Shown here: piece after piece, positions 35,201 to 44,029 of the stretch
Layout of the letters: each line of letters starts with the position of its first letter
Position numbering within the stretch: position 1 is the first letter of the stretch
DNA from: Acanthococcus lagerstroemiae
Lineage: Eukaryota; Arthropoda; Insecta; Hemiptera; Eriococcidae
NCBI GenBank assembly: GCA_031841125.1
Contig: CM063113.1
Coordinates: 30,277,312-30,341,311 of the forward strand
DNA length: 64,000 bases
Direction: 5' to 3'
Position numbers and translations under genes: made by a program
The notes under the pieces: generated by a model
What the model saw: the letters and a program-made list of their open reading frames with translations, nothing else
Databases searched by the model: none
What the model was told of the DNA's origin: nothing

Positions 35201-38200
35201 AGAGGAGCCCCTGCTGGCAAGGTATTTCTTCAGGAGCGATTTCCTGGTGCCACATTCCTTGGAACCCACTTGGTGGTTTGTGGACCGGTATGACGACTTC
35301 GGTCTTCCTCCTTCTTTCTGCCGAAAGTTGAACACTAGGCAGTCCAAGCAGTGATCCGGATTTGCGTCCTTCTTGGCCGCTTCTGGAACTCCGGAGCAGT
35401 GGTTTTTGGTATGGCCAAGCAGGTTACAAGCTTGGCATCGCATCAGTCGTGGTCTGGTGTCTATCCGGCATCTGGAGTATCCCACCAGGATACTTCGTCT
35501 GCCTTCCGCAATCTGGAACAGATCTGCTTCACAGGTTACTACGGCAATCCTGAGGTGACTCTTCTTCTCATCTTTGTATGGAACAAGAGTGACGGTGCTT
35601 GCCTTCTTGCCCAGTGCCAGCTCAACGTCCTCCTGGATTTCATCCTCGGTGTTTCCGACAGGAATTTGGTGAATGGCGAATGAGAACTCGCGTGTCGGGT
35701 TGCCGCCCTTGATTTGCAGCCCTACCTCCTGTAGTTTCCTCCTGAAGGGTTCCGCCTTCTCCTTTGCCAGAGTGACTAGAAGGGCCCCACTGGCAAATTC
35801 GACGATGTTCCTTATACCGAACTGCGTGGGTCTGATGCTGTGGTCCTTCAGCACCAGAGTCGGCTTCCTTTCTTTGCTGGGAATGATGAGGACCTTCTCT
35901 GATGGTGGTAGCTGTTGTTTGGGCGGTGTCACTTTCTTACGTCCTTGCTGTCGCTGTGGAAGTACACCTGGACCCGGAGCTAGCTTTGCTGATCCTGCCA
36001 CTGCAGCTGCTGCGTATGTCTGCTTGGTGGCCGATGAGGCTCCTTCTCTTGTACGGTCCAGTCCCAACATCGAGGCATTGAGAATTGGCCCGCTTCATCT
36101 TCCTGCGTTTTAGGAAGGCGAATCCTTCATTGAGGTCGAATGGAGTGGAGTGTCCACCTGGAGTTGTGTCACTGATGGTGGTAGCTGTATTGGTGGTCGG
36201 GGGTCCATTGTTCTGGTTAGCCGGAATTTTGACAGATAGCGGCGCGTTGCTTATTCTCTGCGTTCTGATGGGCTGAGTGTTGGACCTAGGGGCCGCAGCT
36301 CCCAGCTTCTGAATCTCTGCCCATACAGGCCGGAGTTCCTCAGCAATTGCCTTTTGTCCGTTGGGACCACTGTTGTTGATGCGTTGGTTGGGGAAGTGGC
36401 CGCATCCCTCTTCTGTCTGGCCACATTCAGTTGGTCATTGAAGGTTGTCTTCTGTTTTAGGGTGTCGAGGTCACGTTGCAGAGATCGCCGCAGCTCCCGC
36501 TCCTTCTGCAACTCGGTTGATAGGGTGTCCAAAGTCTTTTTCAGATTTTGGATTTCGGCATCCTGGTAGTTGGCTGCAACCCCCAACTTGGCTGCTTCCC
36601 GCTTTGCCAGGTGCTGCGCCGCCTCCCTTTCTGCTTCAATTCGAGCCGACCGTTCGAGCTCCAGCTCAGTCCTTAGACGTTTCAGCTGGTCCTTGGTTTT
36701 TGCAAGCTCCTCCTCCAGAAACTCTTGCTCCGCCTTACGAGTGTCGTTTTCGCTTCCGTTTGACTGAGCCATGCGGTCTGCGATGAATGCGGCCATAGCC
36801 GCACACTCCTTTTGCCGCCTGGCGTTGAATTCTGCAGTGGTTTCCCCTGGCAGCTGTCCCTCCCAGTATGCAATGCCTGGATCGGACAGGTTGGTGAATC
36901 CCAACTGCTGGAGGTCTCGTAGATGACCTTTCGCTGTTTTGTTCTTCGGGAGAGGGTGCTTCATGTTGTCGCTGGTCCTGTTTTGAGGCGTGTTGACCTC
37001 ATCTTCCTCTGACAACGTTGGATCAACTGTCGGCTTGTTTTTACTTCTGGTATTTATCATTGTAGGTATTAGGTATATACTAAATAATAATAAGTAAATG
37101 TAAACAGATTTAACACCTAGTTTTAATTTAAGATCGCTTTACAGAATTACTTATTATTGTCACCATATGTAGAGTTTATAATAGAGGAAGGTAGGCGGGT
37201 TTTTGCTCTAAGGGTCCGGGACCTATCCATGAGGGAAAGGGGGACCCCTGAGTACACTGCACGGGCTTTGAAAACGTTACTGCCAAACGTGAACGCAAAG
37301 TCACCGTGCAGCTGAGTGGTAAACATACCCAGGAGCCTTAAAACTACTTTTCCCTTGGCTTTTTACTAGGTGGTGTTGGAATTCAACCCAGCTGTGAAAC
37401 CATAGGTAACCCCTTTTGGGAGCCCTATGCACAGGGGTAATCAGCCCCCGTAGTCCTTCAAGAGGACGAGTCGTTGCCACCACTTTTCATCCACCAAGGT
37501 ACTCAGGATCTGAGAAGACTATGTATGATGCCATCCGATTTGCGGTCGGCCTACACCATGTAACCTAATAAGGCCCAGCCTGGTAAAATCAATTGATTAT
37601 CATTTCAGGTATAACCTATTCACAAATTTCTATCTAAACCATGCTCAACTTTTTATTTATCGAATGTATTTCAAGTCAGGCTTATTAGGTATTAGAACGG
37701 GTCTTATTACATGCACAGAAAAATGGTGATTGCATGCGGCCGGTTGTATAGAACAACTGCCTGTAATATTTCTGGTATCCTCCCCCTGCGTTTGGCAATA
37801 GAAAAATCGGCGGTGACATATTCTTGGCGCAAAAGAATACTCCTTCCACAAAATTGCAACAGGCATGAGCTACCCCCAGCCCTACCCAAGCCCCCTGTGG
37901 TGAAGAGAAGGTTGGGAAAGTCATGCGTCAAAATCTGGCAAACTTGGTATGATAATACACCCACTGGCCAGAGGACCAAAAAACTACTTCCCACAGTAAG
38001 TATGAAAGGAGTCAATGGGGTTGATTTTTACCTAGCCCAGGGACTGACTAGTCATGTCTGCTTCAAGGCATATCTCTTCAGAATGAAGAGACGTGTGTCT
38101 GATAGATGCGGATGTGGCGGTCTGCAGACTGCGAAACATATCCTCACGGAGTGTTCGCTGTTTGCCGATGGTCGACCTGCGCAGCTGGACCTCTCAAGGC

Positions 38201-40119
38201 CTAGCTGCAGGGCTTACATCCGTGGCTGCGTGAAGCAACTGTGGGCAGCCGAAGCGGAAGAAGCAGCTACTGGGACACAGTAGACTATTTTGAGAAGAAA
38301 TTTCGATCACAACAGTGTAACTGATTTGAATATACATAGAAGGTGGGAAAAAAACAACAAAAAAAACAAAACATATATTTAAAAATTAAATACCACGCTC
38401 TTGGTGGCTAGCTGTGTAGAAGTCCACCCCTCTGATAACATTGTGTCTGACAACCAACGGCTGAGGATGGATGGGATACACACATTAATAAATAAAAATT
38501 TTAAAAAAATTTAAAAAGAAAAAAAAAGTACAGGCCCAGCTTTCTTTGGTGCGCTGGCCTTATCAAGTTTCGAAAAAGGGGTATTTTTATTAGAAGATCT
38601 GAGGAACGTTGAACAGTATAGAAAAATTTCAAGCTAGCCAATTTTTAAATATTTCAATCGACGACTATAATACAAAAAGGTAAAAACATATAATCACTTA
38701 CATGAAAGTTTGGAGAGCCAAGACCGTAAATTAGGGCCTTATTGAGCTCATCTACCTTAATGCGCGCATGGTGATCACGTCTCACATGACTCACATGAGT
38801 ACGTCATATATTCAAGGACTCTTGTAAGCTGATATTTCGATTTATCGTCATTATCAGGGCTCCAATTATTATGCACAAAAATAGCGAAATATGCGCATAT
38901 TTTATGCACTGAATTCAGTTTAAATAATGTGCCGAAAATATGCGCCAGAATTGTAAAATATGTATAATATGTAAATACAATATGGGTATATCATTTCAAA
39001 GGAAAAATTAAGTTGGATACACTGAGACAATTTTTATCATATCCTAAAATAATCCAGTAAAGTATCTCCTTAAGAGTCCAATGTTCTTTTAATAGGAGAT
39101 GCACCCAGGAGATAATGCACCTATTCGTAATTTCTTGATGATTGGTGAATGTGATTCGGGCAAGAGAAAGGTTATCAGCTATCACACATACAAAAGAACA
39201 TATTTTTCTAAAAGTTTTTCTACTGATTCATTAACCATTAAGTCTTCTCAATTTTGTTTTCAAGTCGGACATGATTCTCAACCCTAAAAAATGTTGTTTT
39301 TTTTTTTGGGGGGGGGGGGAAATTGAAAAATAAGCAAAATTTGTGCAAAATATGCAGTAAATGCCAAAATATGCGTAATATGCAGGATGAAGTGCTGCTC
39401 ATTTGATTCATAATTCTGTGATTCGTGAAGATCTTTTGAAACTTATACCTAGGTATATCTATACGCCATGGATAAAAATATGCATTCGCATAAAAATTGC
39501 GGCCCGGGTCATTATAATAGAATTTTCCAATTCTAAAGTATTTGTTTTGTCTTTCAAGGTATAAATTTGCTGATTCTTAAATTTTTAAGTGACCATGACT
39601 GAAAATAAATGACTTAAATGACTGTTAGACACTTTGATACAACATACTACACCACTCCTCCAAAAAAATCACCAACGATGATGAATGTAGGTCAACACTA
39701 CTGAAAAAATTACCCCCCCCCCCTAAAACATTTTCCAGTGACGCCACTGTGTACTACGTGGACAACTTACCGGATCTAGGAAACGAGCACACCCACACGT
39801 CATCGTCACGTACTTCCATATCCAAAAGCTGCCTTAAAAATTTCGGGTAGTTCTCAAACAACATGTACCCATTACATCTTAGACTCTTTTCACTGGTAAC
39901 ATTTTGCATCAACTGGTACAGCTCTTTCGGTGTTTCGGTAAAGCGGAACTCCCGTCCACATGGGGTTTGAAAATCCAATTTCGATACTTCCTCCGCTACC
40001 TCGTCATTTTCGCACTTCGTCTTCAAATCCGGAATTTCAAGTGAATCTTCGTCTCCGTTCGAACGCCTGCCACCGGTGCACGAATGTTTTTGACAGAAAT
40101 CAACGCAGTTTTCGGCCAT
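20430..40119 (-). CDS. Cytosolic sulfotransferase-family protein (Sulfotransfer_1), six coding exons
   Basis: Joining, in - strand order, 40119-39771, 27010-26911, 26823-26646, 25826-25709, 20881-20787 and 20708-20430 gives 1119 nt (372 aa) with no break and GT..AG at all five introns. PAPS (sulfate donor) features are visible: the 5'-phosphosulfate loop SFPRSGTHW across the exon 1/2 junction (about 112-120); the catalytic-type His191 in IWTHIPYDLLP; the 3'-phosphate motif IYVTRDVRDVCVS with Arg215 and Ser223; and GPYWKHVLSY plus VLIVDYEQM, conserved in SULTs. The C-terminal loop, usually RKGxxGDWKN, reads RAGTHGQWEQ (342-351), so Lys, Asp and Asn are replaced. The N-terminus is about 60 aa longer than in a typical SULT, and residues 1-60 show no motif I recognise. 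Likely transfers sulfate from PAPS to a small hydroxyl compound; substrate unknown. Introns are 12.8 kb, 87 bp, 0.8 kb, 4.8 kb and 78 bp. Confidence 0.94.
20787..20881 (-). CDS. Sulfotransferase gene, coding exon 5
   Basis: Acceptor GTTTTACAG; donor GTAAGC starting at 20786. Encodes GPYWKHVLSY and VLIVDYEQML. The intron before exon 6 is 78 bp. Confidence 0.94.
21006..21043. repeat. (AAG)n microsatellite
   Basis: Imperfect AAG/GAA run in sulfotransferase intron 4. Confidence 0.75.
21111..22905. mobile_element. Foldback DNA element with inverted arms over 500 bp
   Basis: Left arm about 21,111-21,640 and right arm about 22,370-22,905 are inverted copies over more than 500 bp. Ends GACTAGGGT and ACCCTAGTC; if TA is the target duplication, the termini are GGGTATCCCTTATTTTAC and GGGTGCCCCTTATTTTAC. 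No transposase seen. A 33-nt A-run (21,497-21,529) lies in the left arm. A second palindrome sits inside (21,639-21,807). Confidence 0.8.
21639..21807. repeat. Nested palindrome inside the foldback element
   Basis: Arms 21,639-21,690 and 21,759-21,807 share AGTGGTTACGTTGCTCG in inverted order. The loop is about 70 bp. Confidence 0.75.
23652..24241. mobile_element. MULE-like non-autonomous element with perfect 10-bp TSD
   Basis: Flanked by GGACAGTAAG at 23642-23651 and 24242-24251, both identical. Ends start GGGTCTATTG and GGGACTGGGT. Several TTGGGCGCA subterminal motifs lie in each end, and one inverted pair includes GCATACGATT / GCGCACGATT. 590 bp. It carries a remnant of a MULE transposase. 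Confidence 0.9.
23800..23988 (-). pseudogene. MULE transposase fragment
   Basis: Reads MKRHTEETEESTGCIV, then GALPSVYALRERIRRVRRK. This resembles the region of insect FLYWCH/MULE transposases with the pattern KRRAxETxxxP..LPSxxxLRRTIRRxR. No DDE core is present in the element. Confidence 0.6.
24394..25550 (-). pseudogene. 5'-truncated LINE, RT C-terminal part plus 3'UTR
   Basis: The frame 25,523-25,005 begins with MYANDLKIF (YADD catalytic box with Asp to Asn), then NNLQLNLMKC and EVKDLGVTIDSALTF. A second frame (25,119-24,715) carries the C-terminus (QVQKRFLRFL to the stop). About 300 bp of GC-rich 3'UTR and an AT-rich tail follow to about 24,394. ATTTTGAAA lies on both sides (about 24,382 and 25,552), a possible TSD. 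Confidence 0.75.
25709..25826 (-). CDS. Sulfotransferase gene, coding exon 4
   Basis: Acceptor GTACTTGCAG; donor GTAAAT starting at 25708. Encodes residues 210-248 with IIYVTRDVRDVCVS, the 3'-phosphate-binding segment. Confidence 0.94.
26038..26475 (-). pseudogene. RTE-type LINE 3' end
   Basis: 26,464-26,240 reads EKLRITYFRLGSVMKIRIKDRI, and further on, in broken frames, RWRDEIVK-SFGI- and RAHARLWAR-like pieces of the RTE C-terminus. It ends in an AAATCAAAT-type simple repeat (26,045-26,080). It lies inside the 819-bp intron 3 of the sulfotransferase. Confidence 0.7.
26646..26823 (-). CDS. Sulfotransferase gene, coding exon 3
   Basis: Acceptor TTTATCGCAG; donor GTAAGA starting at 26645. Encodes residues 150-209 with SPRVIWTHIPYDLLP, which holds the catalytic-type His191. 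The intron separating it from exon 2 is only 87 bp. Confidence 0.94.
26911..27010 (-). CDS. Sulfotransferase gene, coding exon 2
   Basis: Completes the PAPS loop (GTHW), then EMVWCILHDLDFETA. The acceptor TTATTCTTCCTAG is at 27011; the donor GTAAGT starts at 26910. The pyrimidine tract lies at the edge of an RTE fragment. Phase 1 in, phase 2 out. Confidence 0.93.
27015..27610 (+). pseudogene. RTE-type LINE, C-terminal fragment abutting sulfotransferase exon 2
   Basis: Reads STIYLGQIISFKDKSEKEI (27,065-27,120). In shifted frames LPVLMYG, AMERAM, and EILEWVSKGTKRNVGRPTTRW-like segments follow, ending near 27,600. This is the tail of an RTE polyprotein. It begins within about 5-10 bp of the exon 2 splice acceptor on the opposite strand. 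Confidence 0.78.
27620..28419. other. Sulfotransferase intron 1, no feature recognised
   Basis: AT-rich; no gene or element boundary supported. Confidence 0.4.
28557..28799 (-). pseudogene. Mariner transposase C-terminal fragment, left arm
   Basis: MFFSSLPAAEYAKTFDKWQE and CIAVNSTYFEKD match the tail of mariner-family transposases. The N-terminal two thirds are missing. Confidence 0.8.
28834..29091 (+). pseudogene. Mariner transposase C-terminal fragment, right arm
   Basis: SPYSPDLAP- then, after a one-base frame change, DFWLFPQLK, FFSLLPTAEYTKTFDKW and YFEKDIRVLNEDDD followed by a stop at 29,089-29,091. It is the extended counterpart of the left arm. Confidence 0.8.
29530..29790 (-). mobile_element. 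tRNA-derived SINE-like sequence
   Basis: On the - strand it starts GGAGTCGCTGTGTGGTCGAG. An A box (TGGTCGAGCGG, 29778-29768) and a B box (GGTTCGAGTCCC, 29734-29723) are spaced as in a tRNA gene. The anticodon arm does not fold as a proper tRNA, and about 190 bp of non-tRNA body follow. A pol III-driven SINE head is more likely than a working tRNA. Confidence 0.6.
29800..30859. other. Sulfotransferase intron 1, no feature recognised
   Basis: Unique-looking AT-rich sequence. Confidence 0.4.
32181..32231. repeat. (ATT)n microsatellite in the LINE 3'UTR
   Basis: About 15 perfect ATT units directly after the ORF2 stop (AAT on the element strand). Confidence 0.9.
32249..35098 (-). CDS. R1-clade LINE ORF2: endonuclease plus reverse transcriptase
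   Basis: 949 aa from the first ATG, uninterrupted. Endonuclease: SEPHCYRT, AGDLNCRM and SDHHIITFGI. The expected first endonuclease motif (QxN: LQCNTNHSQP) lies upstream of this ATG in the same frame, so the real protein probably starts near 35,156, right after the ORF1 stop. RT: SAPGLDGI, TPITLLSVLGKTLERL, DISGAFDNLSW, GCPQGSVLGPVLWN and the catalytic CYADD. The C-terminal CCHC region reads DRC-GGLQTAEHIFTEC, two residues short of the C-x-C spacing kept in the truncated copy at 37.7 kb. It copies element RNA into the genome by target-primed reverse transcription. Confidence 0.93.
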   Translation of the reverse strand: MDVALHHATRLECGLVIISEPHCYRTLSPTPGWNRVWKSSVALLIDRQLGYKNINIRNQNIVGIEIQGIKIFGVYLSPNQPISADTRDLQLLASTVPACIIAGDLNCRMEDLTSLPMRPRDHCLTDLVNTTGLTRWNNNTPTCVHQGRETINDYTFTKEVNISAWEVQKNFESLSDHHIITFGIPVGNLRKKEIVIKSIDIKAAEKFLEDNPVNLQNIETMADCEAEAERVTNLLSAAVRHSTKTKTVKRKTYWWTQEIELACQELKKLRRKTQRVRNNTTRVALQDRCKVKRKQVTYLIKNAKKKAWRDFVTVDSAWGKPYKTQVKKVGFCPPAISEDSLLIAKFGKHDKKPISLGFDSIVRSSPPGSYVTDSEVNNVLKKSRNRSAPGLDGINYKILKIYNKSNRNTLSTLFTGCLQTCTFPDCWKPGKVVWLLKENKDPNEVKSYTPITLLSVLGKTLERLIVNRINQRISNNNILSTRQFGFRQKCSTVDAVHSFLDQVRINRHLSWYTAAVAIDISGAFDNLSWEHLIGELKRFQFPEYLITIIQNYISNREICSGNASTFLIKGCPQGSVLGPVLWNIGYNFVLEGLHTTGRHLTCYADDTIMLVRGNFRDGLEKAISEALDMIDETLLAAGLTCNKEKTEIIIFGDIKNKITPKPQAIKLSNGHVLDSKNVIKYLGLFVDNELRWDTHNNKMCEKSESLFRRLLSVFHNTYGYDNKSRKTMIEVTVNAIMSYSSPVFAHRIEANRNKIDSMHRKMVIACGRLYRTVPYLTACNISGILPLRLAIEKSSVTYSWRKRIPLPQNCNRYELPPALSKPSIVRRRLGKSCVKIWQTWYDNTPTGQWTKKLLSTVSTKGVNGVDFYLAQGLTGHGCFKAYLFRMKRRVSDRCGGLQTAEHIFTECPLFADGRPAQLDLLRPSCRAYIRDCVKRLWADEATETSAGTQ
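35159..37060 (-). pseudogene. R1-clade LINE ORF1 (gag-like), with two compensating frame changes
   Basis: ATG at 37,060. The first part (to about 36,350) has a charged coiled-coil-type region at about residues 115-215 (many E/K/R, LEEELAKTKDQLKRL). The frame is then lost: the protein-like continuation (EELRPVWAEIQKLG) is in another frame until about 36,055, after which the first frame returns. The second part (36,070-35,159) carries a CCHC zinc knuckle (CQACNLLGHTKNHC) and a second Cys-rich segment (CLDCLVFN, then HQVGSKECGT). It should bind RNA and form the RNP. The stop TAA (35,161-35,159) is in frame with ORF2. Confidence 0.85.
37710..38530 (+). pseudogene. 5'-truncated second copy of the same R1-clade LINE
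   Basis: 37,711-38,283 is an open frame matching the last about 190 aa of ORF2, with an internal deletion of four residues near the start. It keeps DRCGCGGLQTAKHILTEC, the complete C-x-C zinc-knuckle spacing. A 3'UTR shared with the full copy and an A-rich tail follow to about 38,530. It is inverted relative to the full copy. No clear TSD. Confidence 0.88.
38855..39507. mobile_element. hAT-like element with perfect 8-bp TSD and TATGCG-rich ends
   Basis: Flanked by GTCATTAT at 38847-38854 and 39508-39515. Ends CAGGGCTCC and (complement) CCGGGCCGC. Both subterminal zones are full of AAATATGCGCA / TATGCAT motifs. 653 bp; no transposase recognised. Confidence 0.8.
39771..40119 (-). CDS. Sulfotransferase gene, coding exon 1 (start)
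   Basis: ATG at 40119-40117 in a good context (CAGGATGG). A GTG codon 12 nt upstream in the same frame is not needed. Encodes residues 1-116, ending in the PAPS loop SFPRS. The donor is G|GTAAGT at 39770. A hAT-like insertion begins 12 nt beyond the exon edge. Confidence 0.92.
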
Positions 40120-40139
40120 CCTGATCCACACTTACGAAT

Positions 40140-41416
40140 TAATCTCGATTACGGGCTCGTAGTTTCCGAATCGGTCAATGAATAGGAATTCGCTGTTGCT
40201 CGATATTTATATTTTCATGTTACATTACTTATTGCAAAATAGCTTTTCGAACTGAAGATTTTAGAATTTGTCATAGTTCACCGATAAATACTGATTACAG
40301 CACCCGGGGAACGGAATAAAGTGCAAAATATATAAGTCTACTATCGTTGGCCATTGACATTTCACGACATTCTAGTAAAAGTTAAAATAATTTATTGCGT
40401 ACACTATACTAAAAAGAAAAAGTTGGATTTGAGTGAAGCATAGATAAGAGAGCTATTAATTCTAAGAATTATGATGGAAAATTGGACGTTTTCGAGATGA
40501 TAGTGTAATGTGCATTACACGTAGCCTTCATGTTGTCATTTTCACATTTTTTGGAGAATTTTTCGATATTAATGTGTATAAAAACAGACCACAAATGATA
40601 CGTGACATGTAACATGTATCAGACCGATAAGACCTGTAATTAATATCAGTTATTTCGCCTTCACTAGCAGTGGCTCAACATGTTTTTTTCCCCCTTTCCA
40701 TACCTCTTAGTTTTAATCGCTAGACATACTAAGCATGTAGCTATCTCTATAGAGTTGAAGCCATGGGATCTCTAACCTCTTCGCCACTCAGCAATGTCAG
40801 GCGATCAACTGGCTAATTCATGTATATTTAACGAGTTTTTTCCCTCTCAGCAGTCGGAAAATTTTTTATTTTTTATTTTCGCCTTCTCCAGTAAATTTGC
40901 TTTGCTGTGCCCTTGTCAGTCTAACACGCTTGATCTTCACCTCGCAAGCCTAAAAGTCTGGCAAGTAAAACATTTTCTGAAAACAGACGGGATATCGTGA
41001 AAATTGTAGTCAGAGGTCTCCTAAAGAAGGTCTCAAAAATCCTACGCCCCAGTCTTTAAACTAAATCTTTGGTGGGTGGTCAAAGTTCCCCCCAAAATTT
41101 GTTCTTTTGAAAATTTTTGAAAACTGACGTAGAATTGCCTACCTATGATGTTGGCTCATTTAAACCTGTGGGGAGTAACGTCAATACTAATAGGAAAATG
41201 CCGTGTCTAAATTTTGTTCTATTATAGAAGATTGTTAACTAGAAGAAATTGAAATTTAGAATACAATTTAAATTTATTAATACAATCTTACACGGAGATA
41301 TCTGAGGCTATCAAGATCTATTCCAAATTATGCGGTCTCAGTTTTCCCGACATCAGGACTCGGACCTAACGACAAACAAAGATTTGTCGTCAGTCTAAGA
41401 AATAACGAAAAGGAGG
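40140..41416. other. Upstream region of the sulfotransferase gene
   Basis: Should hold its promoter and any 5'UTR exon. I could not fix a TATA box or start site; no gene seen. Confidence 0.35.
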
Positions 41417-41829
41417 TACTGTAACTTGGGGTTACTTTGAAAGTTGAAGGTTTCGTTACTTGGCGCGCTTTAGTGGCCAATAAAATAACTTTTTGACGCC
41501 GGTAACAAATATGGTTAGGTATAGAGTGAAGTTGGGTGGTCACATTTTCGCGAAAGATATTATCAACAAATGCTTCTATAAATACGTCGGAGTGATTTGA
41601 ATTTTATGAATAAAGATTCCTCAGCTAAATTTGATCGTGGACGGTACGTAACTTTTTACACAAATTTGGACACCTCTAGAGATGAAAATAACGCGACGTT
41701 GTTTATTTGCAAAATTGCTTCCTTCCCCGTGAATTTAACATTGAACTGCATGGGGTAACTTTGAAAGCTCCATTATACTTTTATCAATTAGATCAAATTG
41801 TCAAATTTATATTCTTTATTTTACAGAAG

Positions 41830-42042
41830 ATGCCACGAACGTGTAAAAAAGATGTTGGATCTCGTTCATATAAGAACTACAGTGATGAAACTCTGGATGA
41901 AGCGTTGTTAGAAGTGGCGGAGGAGCGTATGAGCCTGCTACGCCATCAAAAATGTACATTTCACCTATAAGTATTGGTACACTGCATAATAAATTTCACA
42001 ATAACCATCCAAGTCCTCCTGGAGCTGAAACAGTCTTAACGT
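41830..42042 (+). pseudogene. psq-type HTH of a pogo/Tigger/jerky-like transposase
   Basis: MPRTCKKDVGSRSYKNYSDE, TLDEALLEVAEERMSL, then after a frame change IGTLHNKFHNNHPSPPGAE. This is the usual N-terminal layout (MPRxYKRKxGSRxYKNYxxE ... GTLxNK). Frames break repeatedly, and no CENP-B or DDE domain was seen. Confidence 0.75.
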
Positions 42043-42604
42043 TATAAGAAGAGGAAGTGAAGAGCTCTTCTCCAAAGTGGCCTAAGTCAGTTTTTGTCAA
42101 ATGTGAGTTTGATGCACCATCTTGTGGTACAAAATAGAGGCTATAGGTGGTAAGTTTCCCTACATTCTTATCTCCTTTCATTCCAGTGTTATCAGCGATC
42201 AAAAAATAGTTGGTTTCCAAAGTGGCCTAAGTCAAAAGTCTTCCAGAGTGATTTAAGGCTAAAATATGCGTACTTACGTATCGAAAGGTCCTTTCTGTCG
42301 ATCTGGAGTAACGGCCAGCGGGTAATAGGACTTACACTAAAGTCTGGTCAAAATGAATTTAACCAGAGGTCTATAAGTGCAAAACTTAACCTTTCACGGA
42401 AATTTGAAAACTGGGTATAAAAATGTAAGTTCAGAGAAAAATTCACGTTTGAAATTTTGGTACTAAATTTTGAAAAAATGTGATATTTTATGTACATTTT
42501 TGCTTCGCAAATCAAATATTTAGGTTTTTCTCAATGTAAAATGGTACAGAAAAAGGTTTCTTTCTACACTGGAAACGCTGGAACAATTTCATGAATAAAA
42601 AAAA

Positions 42605-42618
42605 GAAAAAAAAAAAAA
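42605..42618. repeat. A-run
   Basis: Simple poly(A)-like stretch within the pogo-like element. Confidence 0.5.
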
Positions 42619-44029
42619 AGAAGTGATACGACAAAGTGGGCCTTTTCATAAAAATTAATGTGAAACGTAACCTCTGAAAGAAAACTTGTTAAAACCGTTC
42701 ACAGCAGTGTATTGCAGCCAGTCGAAAGCCGCAAGCTGAAAGCCGTATTAGGCCAAAATTTTCATAAATACGTCAAAAGCCGGAAATCAGCTTTTTGTAA
42801 TCCCAAAAATCTATGACGACAGCGAAAAGTTGCGTTAAGAAGTATATTTTCTCAAGCTCAAAAGCTTAAGCCAAAAGCCGAAGCTGAATTTTTTGGCTGC
42901 AATACACTGGTTCGCTGGCTACACCGTTGTACACAGTGAGGGGGAACCGGTATCGACGAAATGGGCCCTTTCTCATTTCATATGTTCTATTTTTTAAATG
43001 GATAAAAATAGCGGAATCAAAGTTCCACGTAAACACGTCATAGACGAGGGTTTGAAGTACCCGAAAGAGTAAAAATCTAACATTTAATAAATTACGATTT
43101 TTCCCCATAAAAATGGCTATACATCGAAAATTGTGGCGAACAAAGTGGCCCTTTCTATACAAACGTACACCATATGATATTGATTTTTGATTACTGCTAT
43201 ATTGTATTCATGTCAGAAATTTTAACCCAATAACCAAGAAGTTAATAATAAGAAGGGTAAAAGAAATGATAAAATAGGAAATTCGAAGTAAATTTTGACA
43301 CGGGGTGGGGAGGAAAACAATTTTTATCGTATTTTGAAAAATCACTTGTTTTGACTTAGGCCACTTCGGAAAAGAGCTTTTCAAGTGTTCATCGAATGTT
43401 TGGGAATTTGCAGCAATTGGGGATACCCTATGTCTATATTGGATGTGAGGTTGTTTACTAAACATTATTTACTGGCAGTTGGTGAGTTTTCAGTCTTTAT
43501 CAATCTCAAACCTTGATACCTGGAATTTTTTAACGAATTCATCGTGTTTTTAGATAAAAGATTATTTCCGAGGTGGTATTCTGCCAGGTGACGACTGGGT
43601 ACAGGGCCGGCAACTTTTCATAATCCCATGTGTAGCGAAAGAAACAACATTGATTTTACACAATAACGTTTTATTATCGTATCATTAGGCCGTGTATGCA
43701 CAAATTAAGCTTCAACGTCCAAGCAAAAGAGCGGAGTGAGAGTCTTCGCTCCGAAGGTAGAGATAGAAGTTTAAGGTTCTGCTTCAATCCGTAAGCAAAA
43801 GCTTTTTCTCTTTCACTTCGAAGCGAACGCTCCACAAAATGAAGCGAGTGCTTCAAAGACAACAACGTTTGTTCAAGTCGTTAACCAGCCGACGTATGTG
43901 TCCAAGGAACTTTTTCTAATTCGAAAATCATTCAATGAAGCAAAGACAAAGATGGTAGTGGTGTACAGGTGGAAATCACACCAAACGCACGAAAATATGA
44001 AATAATTTTCGGGAAAAATCTTCGATGAC

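Larger units (their letters stand above)
31639..37557 (-). mobile_element. Near full-length R1-clade LINE with 9-bp TSD
   Basis: On the - strand it runs from 37,557 (5' end GGTGTAGGCCGACC) through ORF1 and ORF2 to a poly(A) tail at 31,660-31,639. It is flanked by ATGTAACCT at 31630-31638 and 37558-37566. Total 5.9 kb. The 3'UTR contains an (AAT)n run just after the ORF2 stop. R1 clade from GCPQGSVLGPVLWN and DISGAFDNLSW in the RT. Confidence 0.93.
31248..38750. mobile_element. Probable inverted-repeat DNA element hosting the LINE insertions
   Basis: TAGACGAGCCCGATAAGGCCC at the left (about 31,246) matches, inverted, TAGATGAGCTCAATAAGGCCC at the right (about 38,750). The ..ACCGATCTTG / ..ACGGTCTTGG stretch also pairs. 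The two ends are the edges of an older element cut by LINEs. Boundaries are approximate. Confidence 0.5.
30868..39749. mobile_element. hAT-like element, now 8.9 kb because of nested insertions
   Basis: Flanked by the same 8-mer TGTACTAC at 30860-30867 and 39750-39757. Ends CATGGACGTCGCTGAGG and (complement) CAGTGGCGTCACTGG, with C/G-runs and ACCCCCC..AAA blocks just inside both. Everything between (other TIR elements, R1 LINEs) appears inserted into it. The right TSD is 12 nt from the sulfotransferase exon 1 donor. Confidence 0.78.

Noticed and set aside
32511..36786. Open frames of 60-146 aa on the + strand opposite the LINE
   Set aside because: Antisense shadows of ORF1 and ORF2.
40117..40131. 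Earlier GTG start for the sulfotransferase
   Set aside because: The ATG at 40119 has a good context, and a GTG start is not expected in an animal gene.
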